DNA from: an uncultured Collinsella sp.
Lineage (GTDB): Bacteria > Actinomycetota > Coriobacteriia > Coriobacteriales > Coriobacteriaceae
Length of the DNA: 19,348 nucleotides
Reading direction: 5' to 3'
Assembly: GCA_900757205.1 (NCBI GenBank)
Contig: CAAENA010000083.1
Location: 1 to 19,348, forward strand
The translations under genes were made by a program, and so were the position numbers. Shown here piece by piece: positions 12,684 through 19,348 of the stretch (positions are counted from its first letter, which is position 1; the number at the start of each line of letters is the position of its first letter). The notes beneath the pieces are model-generated. The model worked only from the letters and a program-made list of their open reading frames with translations, was not told where the DNA came from and made no database searches.

Positions 12684-13553
12684 ATGAAAAGACCTCGTCG
12701 CTCGGCCGCCATATCGTTGTTTGTTGCGCTTGCAGTGGTGGGCGCCTTTGTCGTGGCGATAGCTGGCTGTTCCGGGTTGAATGATGGGGCCGCGGCGTCT
12801 GCATCAGAAGGCGCAGCCGCCTCGCAGGTCAAAGACGACAACCTTAAGACGCTCAACGTTGGCAGCGACCTCTATCCACCGTTTGTGTATAGCAGCGAGT
12901 ACGGCGATATTGTTGGCCTGGATGTCGATATTTTGACCGAGGCTTTGGGCCGCATTGGCTACAAGCCAAAGTACCAGCTGATCGACTGGGAAAAGAAGAA
13001 AGAGCTGCTGGCGAGCGGCGAGCTCGATTGCGTCATGGGCAGCTTTAGTATGACGGGCCGCGAAGGCGAGTATCGCTGGGCGGGGCCGTACCTTGCGAGC
13101 CGACAGGTGGTTGCTGTCGATCCCGAAAGCGATATCTACACGCTTGCCGATCTTGAGGGTAGGGTCGTGGCGGTCCAGTCCACCACCAAGCCCGAATCGA
13201 TTCTGCTCAATCACACCAATGAAAACGTTCCGCAGATTAAGAAGCTCTACAGCTTTTCGGACCGCTCGTACCTGAACCCGGCGCTTGTCGAGGGCCTAGT
13301 CGACGCCATCGCCGCGCATGAGTCCTCGCTGCTCACCTACGAAAAAGACTATGGCGTGACGTATCGCATTTTGTCTGAGCCGCTGCTAGAGGTTGGTTTG
13401 GGCACCGCTTTCGATATCAACGATACACGCGGCATCGACGTTAAGCTCACCCATGCCTACCAAGAAATGCTTGCCGATGGCACCATGGAGCGCCTGGTGT
13501 CAAAGTATTTTGATGACCCTTCGCCCTTTTTGAATATGGAGGGCCTGTCGTGA
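12684..13553 (+). CDS. Solute-binding family 3 lipoprotein, likely sensor for the adjacent kinase
   Basis: The 289-residue protein starts with a basic stretch (MKRPRR), a hydrophobic helix and a lipobox ending AIAGC, so Cys29 is the lipidation site. A short Ala/Ser-rich linker follows. Residues ~52-280 form a periplasmic-binding family 3 domain: VGSDLYPPFVYSSEYGDIVGLDVDI, the mid-domain DCVMGSFSMTGREGEYRWAGPY, and the closing ADGTMERLVSKYFDD. Family 3 proteins bind amino acids or similar small polar molecules. No permease or ATPase genes are nearby. Its stop overlaps the start of a hybrid histidine kinase by 4 bp (GTGA), so it is probably a sensory ligand-binding subunit rather than a transport component. 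ATG 12684 has GGAG 4 nt upstream. The ligand is unknown. Confidence 0.85.
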   Translation: MKRPRRSAAISLFVALAVVGAFVVAIAGCSGLNDGAAASASEGAAASQVKDDNLKTLNVGSDLYPPFVYSSEYGDIVGLDVDILTEALGRIGYKPKYQLIDWEKKKELLASGELDCVMGSFSMTGREGEYRWAGPYLASRQVVAVDPESDIYTLADLEGRVVAVQSTTKPESILLNHTNENVPQIKKLYSFSDRSYLNPALVEGLVDAIAAHESSLLTYEKDYGVTYRILSEPLLEVGLGTAFDINDTRGIDVKLTHAYQEMLADGTMERLVSKYFDDPSPFLNMEGLS

Positions 13554-15742
13554 TCGATGCACCCGACCACACCACAGAGAAGCGGGGCGACCGTTCGGCC
13601 CTGGCATGGCTCCTTGCCGCCCTGTTGGGGATAGCGCTCTCGGCTGCTGCCGGCGCGATGAGCTACGGTTACACGACGGCCCAAGCCGAGCAGCGCTTTT
13701 CCGACGTTGTCGATTACGTGGCGACACAGAGCCTTTCCTACGATGCGTTCAACAGCGCCTATGCGACTAAAAATCTGATTCGCGTTATGGAGATTGCCGG
13801 AGAGGTAGCGCGCGATATAGAGCGCGATGCCTCGGCGGATAACGCCACACTGGAGCAATATGCCGATCAGTTCAACGTGACGGCGCTGATTGTGACGGAC
13901 ACATCGGGTAACTTGGTGTCCGAGTCCTCGACGGATAACGTGGGCTACGAGTCGCTTGCCGCATATCTTAAAGAGACGCCCGTGCTGGAAGTGGCGACTC
14001 ATCCGCTTAAGTCCTATACCGCCCGCATTACGCTTGCGGATGATTCGGTCGCAGACATTGGCTGCGTGGCCCGGCAGGACGGCGAGGGCATCGTTGTCGC
14101 GGTGAGGCACCAGAGCGCCAAGGCGGTCGCGAGCAATACGCTCAAGTTGCAGAGCTTGCTCGATGGTTACGAGACCATCGATAGCGGCAATATCGTGATC
14201 GAAAACGATGGCAAGGTCGTTGCGACCAACGCTGTCGAGCCCACCATGTCGGGCGTGTTTGATTTGCCTGCGACGGATGCCGTCATTGTCGACGGTATCA
14301 AGGAGCGTTGCCTGGCTGGTAAGGTCAGATTGGTCAACGCCAACGGCGAGTGGTATCTGGGCACATTTGGTAAAGCGCGCCAATTCTACGTGTACACCTA
14401 TGCCCCCGCGCGGCGTTACTTCGAGACCGTCGCTGTTGTTGTTGCCAGCGTGTTGGCGCTCTACGGCGGTGTTATAGCCACTGTTGCGTTGGCGCGCCGC
14501 CGCGCCGAGCGTCAACGCTTTGCCGACCTGTTGCAGCAGGAGCGCAACTATGGCGACAAGCTGGCAAAGGCAGCGCGCGAGGCGTCGTCTGCCAACTCTG
14601 CAAAGACGGAGTTTCTGCGCCGTATGAGCCACGACCTGCGCACGCCCATCAACGGCATTCGCGGTATGGTCGAGGTGGGCGATGCCAACGCGGACAACTT
14701 GCAAAAACAGACCGAGTGCCGCTCAAAGATTTGGACGGCGTCGGGGCTGCTGCTCGACCTTGCGAACGAGGCGCTCGATATGAGTCGCCTGGAGAGCGGG
14801 CAGGTCGATCTGGAGCTCGTGCCCACAAATTTGGTGGTTCTCACCCGTGAAGTACGCGATATTCTGGAGCGCCAGGCCGAGGAGCGTCTGGTGACAATTA
14901 TCTGCGATCAACAGGCTCTTGATCATCCCTATGCACGGGCGAGCGTGACGCACCTCAAGCGCTTGTTGGTCAATGTTGCCGGCAATGCCGTCAAGTACAA
15001 CCGCCGGGGCGGCTATGTTCGCCTGACGTGTCGCGAGGTGGAGCCGGTGGACGGCGTCCCCGTCTATGAATACACGATCGCCGATAACGGTATTGGCATG
15101 AGTGAGGAGTTCCAGCAGCACCTCTACGAGCCGTTTACTCGCGAGGAACAACAGGTGGAAGGCGCTTCATCGGGAACTGGTCTGGGCGCGTCTATTGCCA
15201 AGCAGCTGGTCGAGCTTATGGGCGGAACCATGAGCTTTACGAGCGCCTTGGGGCAGGGGACGACGTTTACCATCCGCCTGCCGCTTGAGAAGTGCGAGCG
15301 CTCCGAGATTCCCCAGGCAGCTCGCGTGGGTGCGGGCGACAGCGACGCGCTCCAGGGCTTGCGCGTTTTGCTCGTTGAGGATAACGACCTGAATGCCGAA
15401 ATCGCACAGTTTACGCTCGACCGTGCCGGTGCCATCGCGACGCATGTTAAGGATGGCGAGTCTGCCGTCGAGACGTTTGCCGCGAGTGCGCCGCACGAGT
15501 ACGACGTGGTGCTGATGGACATCATGATGCCTGGCATCGATGGCCTTGAGGCCACGCGTCAGATTCGGGCACTCGATCGCGAGGATGCCGCGACCACGCC
15601 GATTATCGCCGTGAGCGCCAATGCCTTTGCCGACGACCGTAGGCTTTCGCGCGAGGCGGGCATGAACGCGCACCTGAGCAAACCCGTGAGCTCGCAGGAA
15701 CTCATTGAGGCGCTTGCGCACATAGCCGCCGACGCTTCATAA
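13550..15742 (+). CDS. Hybrid sensor histidine kinase with C-terminal receiver
   Basis: The 730-residue protein begins at GTG 13550, inside the stop of the lipoprotein gene, with GGAGGG 6 nt upstream: translational coupling. Residues ~18-41 and ~293-315 are membrane helices around an extracellular sensor domain of ~250 residues, possibly Cache-like (by size and topology only). The dimerisation domain reads FLRRMSHDLRTPINGI with phospho-acceptor His361. The ATP domain has N479, DNGIG (512-516) and GTGLG (542-546). A receiver domain follows (~604-728) with acidic residues E610-D611, phospho-acceptor Asp657 (LMDIMMPG) and Lys711. No HPt domain and no output regulator are encoded beside it, so the phosphate must go to a partner elsewhere. 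It ends at a strong hairpin. Confidence 0.93.
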   Translation: MIDAPDHTTEKRGDRSALAWLLAALLGIALSAAAGAMSYGYTTAQAEQRFSDVVDYVATQSLSYDAFNSAYATKNLIRVMEIAGEVARDIERDASADNATLEQYADQFNVTALIVTDTSGNLVSESSTDNVGYESLAAYLKETPVLEVATHPLKSYTARITLADDSVADIGCVARQDGEGIVVAVRHQSAKAVASNTLKLQSLLDGYETIDSGNIVIENDGKVVATNAVEPTMSGVFDLPATDAVIVDGIKERCLAGKVRLVNANGEWYLGTFGKARQFYVYTYAPARRYFETVAVVVASVLALYGGVIATVALARRRAERQRFADLLQQERNYGDKLAKAAREASSANSAKTEFLRRMSHDLRTPINGIRGMVEVGDANADNLQKQTECRSKIWTASGLLLDLANEALDMSRLESGQVDLELVPTNLVVLTREVRDILERQAEERLVTIICDQQALDHPYARASVTHLKRLLVNVAGNAVKYNRRGGYVRLTCREVEPVDGVPVYEYTIADNGIGMSEEFQQHLYEPFTREEQQVEGASSGTGLGASIAKQLVELMGGTMSFTSALGQGTTFTIRLPLEKCERSEIPQAARVGAGDSDALQGLRVLLVEDNDLNAEIAQFTLDRAGAIATHVKDGESAVETFAASAPHEYDVVLMDIMMPGIDGLEATRQIRALDREDAATTPIIAVSANAFADDRRLSREAGMNAHLSKPVSSQELIEALAHIAADAS

Positions 15743-15744
15743 GC

Positions 15745-15784
15745 ATATGGCCCGGTTCCAATGTTGGTTGGAACCGGGCCATAT
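15745..15784. terminator. Bidirectional terminator hairpin between convergent genes
   Basis: A perfect 17-bp stem (15745-15761 with 15768-15784), arms beginning ATATGGCCCGG, and a 6-nt loop TGTTGG. It starts 3 bp after the kinase stop and ends 27 bp before the stop of the convergent flavoprotein gene. No long T-run follows on either side, so its strength as a terminator is inferred from stem and position. Confidence 0.7.
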
Positions 15785-15811
15785 TGCTATCTGCAAGACC
15801 TGTTTCTGAGC

Positions 15812-16291
15812 TTACTTTTCTTGAATCTGTTTACCGCAAAGATGCTCAATCGAAATCTCGTAGAGTTGGACGCCCTTGATATCTTTGGCGATTTCCTCCT
15901 CGACTTCTTCGGCAGAAGGGTAGTACTTAAGCGCGAGCTGGCGGACTTTGTCCTCGATAAACACAGGCGTCTCATCTACCAGGCGGCAACGGCCAAAGAC
16001 CACGGTGCTCATAACGTAGGGAGCCCAGTCATCGTCCTTGTACCACTCGTTGCCGTACACGGTAAAGCAGACTTTGTCGTCACGCTTGAGTGAATCGACC
16101 TTGTGGCCAGCCTTGGCGCCATGGAAATAAATCTTGTCGTGCTCGGTGTCAAAGAAGTAGTTGACGGGAATGGCATAAGGGTAGCCATCGTCGCCGTTGA
16201 CGGCAAAGACGCCGCGCTTGCAAGTGGTCAGCAGTTCACGCGCTTCCTTGTCAGTGATGGCGCGTTTCTTTCGGCGCAGGGGCCTAAACAT
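15812..16291 (-). CDS. Pyridoxamine 5'-phosphate oxidase-like flavoprotein, Nim-type
   Basis: The 159-residue protein has the split-barrel FMN-binding fold of the PNPOx-like family, closest by eye to nitroimidazole-resistance (NimA-like) proteins. Visible features are the N-terminal MFRPLRRKKRAITDKEARELL, then GVFAVNGDDGYPYAIPVNY, the family motif IYFHGAKAGHKVDSLKRDDKVCF around residues 60-85, and VVFGRCRLVDE. Such proteins are cytoplasmic FMN reductases; some reduce nitro groups. The start is ATG 16291, preceded by AAGGAA; a longer frame reaches 16330 without a site. It lies 42 bp downstream of the large hybrid kinase on the same strand and may be co-transcribed. No link in function to the kinase is evident. 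Confidence 0.85.
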   Translation of the reverse strand: MFRPLRRKKRAITDKEARELLTTCKRGVFAVNGDDGYPYAIPVNYFFDTEHDKIYFHGAKAGHKVDSLKRDDKVCFTVYGNEWYKDDDWAPYVMSTVVFGRCRLVDETPVFIEDKVRQLALKYYPSAEEVEEEIAKDIKGVQLYEISIEHLCGKQIQEK

Positions 16292-16333
16292 CGTTGGCTT
16301 CCTTTCTAACTGTGCATGGTGGCAGAGCACAAA

Positions 16334-19138
16334 CTATAGCGAAACAGTTCCGTTTTTCTTGATGCGGGCGAGGATGTTTTTGAGCTTGTTAAAGTCGAGC
16401 GGTTTGGGCAGATGGGCGTTCATGCCGGCATCGTGCGCCGCCTTGGCGTCCTCGACAAAGGCGTTGGCGGTGAGCGCGATGATGGGGATGTCGGCTGCAT
16501 CGGCCTTCTCGCTCAGGCGAATCGCGCGGGTTGCCTCGTAGCCATCCATGCCCGGCATCATGATGTCCATCAGGATCGCATCGAAGCTGCCGGCGGGGCG
16601 ACCAACGTATAGGTCGACCGCTTCGTTGCCGTTGGCGGCGCGAGTTACGACGATGCCTTCGCTTTCGAGCAGGGCCTGGGCAATTTCGGCATTGAGCTCG
16701 TTGTCTTCGGCCAAAAGAACGTTCATGCCGGCAAGCGAGCAGCTGATCGCCTGCTCGTCCGCACCCTCTCTTGCCCGAGGGTTCTTATCGATGTCGAGCG
16801 GAATCTGGACGTTGAACGTACTTCCCACGCCAACCTCGCTCGAAATCTCAATCGTGCCGCCCATCATGTCTATGAGCGATTTGACGATCGGCATGCCCAT
16901 GCCAGTTCCCTGAAATTTACTGCGGGCATCGTTGCCCTCTTGGGCAAACGGTTCGTAGATGTGCTTAAGAAACTCGGGCGACATGCCGATGCCGGTGTCC
17001 GAGACGTTAAAGCAAAAGAGTACTCGGCTATCATCGATCGGTTTAATCTGCGATGTAAAAGTGACAGTTCCGCCATCTTTGTTGTACTTGATGCTGTTGT
17101 CGAGCAGGTTGATGATAATCTGACGTACATGAGTGGGGCTTCCCATTACATGTGGATTGCAGAGGGGATGTGCTCTTTGATCCTGCATCGTAATATTGCG
17201 ATCGGAAGCGCGGAGCTTGCACAGAACAATTGCATCGTTGCAGAGATCTTCGAGGTTAAATGAGACATGCTCAAGCGTTAGCTTACCATTTTCAATCCTG
17301 CCCATTTCTAGAATGTCGTTGATGAGTGAGAGCAGATGGTTGGCGGCGATTCGCGCCTTAGCTCGGTTTTTACGGGCGGCATCGACATCGTCTTCGTGCA
17401 ATTCTTCAATTTCGATGAGCCCCAGAATGCCGTTGAGCGGCGTGCGGATGTCATGGCTCATGCGGGCGAGAAAGGCCGTTTTGGCCGCATTGGCGGCGAG
17501 TGCCTTGTTTTGCTCTACTCTGGCTCGCTGCAGGGCCCAGGTTAGAACCGCTACCCCAGTCAACAGTACACCGACGATGATGACGACAATCGAGCTACGA
17601 TGACGATATATAAACCTGAACGCGTCTGATTCCTGTGCGCTATACGACGTAGAGGAATAATTGCTCGCAGAAAGCGATTCTCCGGCGTTGATGATGCCCT
17701 TGTTGACGATACTCAATAATTCGGGATTTCCGCGTCGCATAAGGCAAGAAAGTTCGGCCGTGCGTGAGAGTTCCTGTATCTCGTAGTCTCTGATATCGTA
17801 GCTATCTCGGATGGTTTCCAGCCGTGCGTTGGGAACAACGATGCAGCTTGATCTTCCGTCCTTAAGGGCAGAAAGCATGTCGTCTGCAGACGGATGCTCG
17901 GTTACATTTGCATTTGGAAACATAGTTTTTAATTCGCTGCGGTTGACGATGGAAAACCCTGTGCAACAGATATTGCGGAGATCCTTGTTGAGATCGCTGG
18001 TGGCGTGGATGGCGGTAAGAGAGATCGTTCCCATCGAAATCGATTGAACGGTCCCCATTTGCTCGGCAAGCCAGTAGTCGCGAAATGCCGGTAGGGCGAT
18101 GTCGATATTTCCCTTTGAGAGCGCTTCCGTCATTTGCTGGTTGCTTGAAAAGGCGAGCGTGTGTACGGTAATGCCAAATTTGTCGTGGAGCGTCGTAACG
18201 AGTGAGACGAGTGACCCTTCCATTTCTCCGTTTGCATCTTGGTTGCAGAAGGGGAGATTGTTGTTGAGATAACCAAGTGTAAGCGTGTCGTTATTGGCCT
18301 TGAGCCACGACCGTTCGGAGTTGGTAAGTGATGCGGATCCGCTATTTTGCGCCGAGTAGTTGGATTTGACTTCGTCGTTGTAGCGCGGGTTGGTGCGGTT
18401 GATTGCCGCCATGGCCGAGTTGATGTCGTTCATCAGATCGGGGCGGCTTTTGGGAACGGCAAAATAGTAGTCACTCGAGCCTACGTAGAACATGGGCGAC
18501 GCATCGGGCGACGAAATGGTGTCGTTCATGATGACGGCGTCGACCTCGCCGTCTGAAAGCGCCTCAAAGAGGCCGCCGCCGGTGTCGATTTCTTTATAAG
18601 TACAGGTGACGCCTTCGTCGGCGAGCCACTGCTGGCCGACGAAGGTTTGCATAACGCCAGGGTTGCAGCCGATGGTAAGGCCTTGGAGCGCCTGGGGGTC
18701 ACCCTTGGCCAGATCGTCGCGATTGGGCCTGGCGTAGATGTAGTAGCGCTCGGTGCCCTCGGGGTTTGAGGAAAAGAGTAACTTTTGCTCGCGTTCTACT
18801 GAATGCGAGATGTTGGGCATGAGGTCGATTTCGCCCTTCTCGAGCATGTCCATGAGCTCGGTGAAGGTGCCGGACACGTATTCGTACTGCCAGCCAGGGG
18901 TGTAGTACGAGAGGGTCTGGAGGTAGTCGTAACCCCATCCCGAGAGGCGTTCGCCGGGGGTGCCATCCTGGAACCCCTCGTTGTTGACAAGCCAGCCGAC
19001 GCGGACCGTCTTGACCTGCTGGTCGGAGTCGGCGGCAAAGGCCGGGGTGGGCATGACGGCGCTCAGTAGTGTGAGCGCAGCAAGCGCGACGGCTAGGGTG
19101 CGATATAGAGCTAAGCGAAGGACGGCGGAAGGTTTCAC
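16334..19138 (-). CDS. BvgS/EvgS-like hybrid histidine kinase with two fused solute-binding domains
   Basis: From GTG 19138 the protein has 934 residues. Residues 1-36 form a signal peptide (charged start, hydrophobic core, TPAFAADS). Two family 3 solute-binding domains follow outside the cell: ~44-265 (VRVGWLVNNEGFQD...; EIDLMPNISHS) and ~274-490 (LTLGYLNNNLPFCNQD...; NIDIALPAFRDYW). One membrane helix lies at ~516-536. Then come the kinase core with FLARMSHDIRTPLNGI (phospho-acceptor His562), N681, DTGIG (714-718) and GTGMGM, and a receiver with Asp858 (LMDIMMPG) and Lys912. No HPt domain is present, unlike BvgS/EvgS. GTG 19138 is preferred because AGGA lies 6 nt upstream; the ATG at 19171 adds 11 residues but has no site. 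Its receiver closely resembles that of the 730-residue kinase. The ligand is unknown. Confidence 0.92.
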   Translation of the reverse strand: MKPSAVLRLALYRTLAVALAALTLLSAVMPTPAFAADSDQQVKTVRVGWLVNNEGFQDGTPGERLSGWGYDYLQTLSYYTPGWQYEYVSGTFTELMDMLEKGEIDLMPNISHSVEREQKLLFSSNPEGTERYYIYARPNRDDLAKGDPQALQGLTIGCNPGVMQTFVGQQWLADEGVTCTYKEIDTGGGLFEALSDGEVDAVIMNDTISSPDASPMFYVGSSDYYFAVPKSRPDLMNDINSAMAAINRTNPRYNDEVKSNYSAQNSGSASLTNSERSWLKANNDTLTLGYLNNNLPFCNQDANGEMEGSLVSLVTTLHDKFGITVHTLAFSSNQQMTEALSKGNIDIALPAFRDYWLAEQMGTVQSISMGTISLTAIHATSDLNKDLRNICCTGFSIVNRSELKTMFPNANVTEHPSADDMLSALKDGRSSCIVVPNARLETIRDSYDIRDYEIQELSRTAELSCLMRRGNPELLSIVNKGIINAGESLSASNYSSTSYSAQESDAFRFIYRHRSSIVVIIVGVLLTGVAVLTWALQRARVEQNKALAANAAKTAFLARMSHDIRTPLNGILGLIEIEELHEDDVDAARKNRAKARIAANHLLSLINDILEMGRIENGKLTLEHVSFNLEDLCNDAIVLCKLRASDRNITMQDQRAHPLCNPHVMGSPTHVRQIIINLLDNSIKYNKDGGTVTFTSQIKPIDDSRVLFCFNVSDTGIGMSPEFLKHIYEPFAQEGNDARSKFQGTGMGMPIVKSLIDMMGGTIEISSEVGVGSTFNVQIPLDIDKNPRAREGADEQAISCSLAGMNVLLAEDNELNAEIAQALLESEGIVVTRAANGNEAVDLYVGRPAGSFDAILMDIMMPGMDGYEATRAIRLSEKADAADIPIIALTANAFVEDAKAAHDAGMNAHLPKPLDFNKLKNILARIKKNGTVSL

Positions 19139-19181
19139 AGGCAATCCTATCGAGTTGAGACAGTTTCGCATAAGGATACCA

Positions 19182-19209
19182 GCTCAGCATGCTTAGTCGG
19201 CAGCTGAGC
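19182..19209. promoter_or_regulatory. Inverted repeat upstream of the fused kinase
   Basis: GCTCAGC (19182-19188) and GCTGAGC (19203-19209) are perfect 7-bp arms with a 14-bp spacer, 45-70 bp before the kinase start. It could be an operator or a leader hairpin. No convincing promoter hexamers were found in 19139-19348, and no gene is seen there. Confidence 0.3.
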
Positions 19210-19225
19210 CGCTAAACGGTCCCGC

Positions 19226-19256
19226 CCGGCACTTGGGGACAGTCCCTTTCTGCCGG
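19226..19256. repeat. Variant of the GGGACAGTCCC palindromic repeat
   Basis: CCGGCA (19226-19231) and TGCCGG (19251-19256) form the outer stem; GGGAC-A-GTCCC (19236-19246) forms the inner one, separated by unpaired CTTG and TTTC. The core is the same as in 5055-5087 and 6891-6922 but the outer arms differ. The motif TTGGGGAC also links it to 10061-10072. Confidence 0.65.
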
Positions 19257-19348
19257 CAGAGACGATATGAGCAGGACATAAAAACATTGAGAGCCCCTGC
19301 TGCATGAAAGACCGCGGATTAGGCCGACAATGGTGAGTGTCTAATTCA

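Noticed and set aside
13457..14704. Minus-strand open frame of 415 codons opposite the hybrid kinase
   Set aside because: It is a shadow of the kinase sensor region; there is no homology and no plausible start signal.

Overview
The window looks like a chromosomal segment of a gut Coriobacteriia actinobacterium, most likely Collinsella or a close relative. The basis is the GC-rich coding style, the mix of families, and dispersed hairpins of the types AAAGGGACAGTCCCTTT and CAGCATCCAA...TTGGATGCTG, which I associate with that group from memory. No database search was possible. It contains neither rRNA, tRNA nor CRISPR.

Left end (1-5049): the 3' end of an MFS transporter gene, a two-way terminator, a divergent TetR regulator, and a compact catabolic operon. 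The operon encodes an agmatine-deiminase-type enzyme, an ornithine/putrescine-type carbamoyltransferase and an MFS transporter, with TetR-type operator sequences at its promoter. The likely chemistry is guanidino compound -> carbamoyl (ureido) compound -> amine + carbamoyl phosphate. A carbamate kinase is not in view. The carbamoyltransferase has Glu where most relatives have the substrate-binding Cys (MHELP instead of MHCLP), so the substrate may not be the standard one.

Middle (5050-10330): two small accessory cassettes, each bracketed by its own dispersed repeat, on either side of a core tRNA-dihydrouridine synthase gene. Cassette 1 (membrane protein plus DUF3592-like protein) lies between two copies of a palindrome. 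Cassette 2 lies between two direct copies of a hairpin repeat of about 90 bp. It carries a toxin/ribbon-helix-helix antitoxin pair and a 410-residue protein I do not recognise. That gene has a leader of about 190 nt that could fold over its own ribosome binding site.

Right part (10328-19348): glutaredoxin; an XRE-zinc ribbon-TipAS fusion regulator; the tRNA methyltransferase TrmO, probably leaderless; a decayed C-terminal remnant of a MalY/PatB-type aminotransferase; and a lipoprotein solute-binding sensor translationally coupled to a hybrid histidine kinase. A Nim/PNPOx-like flavoprotein follows. Last is a large hybrid kinase with two solute-binding domains fused to it. Split and fused versions of the same sensory design therefore stand side by side, and no response regulator with a DNA-binding output is encoded nearby.
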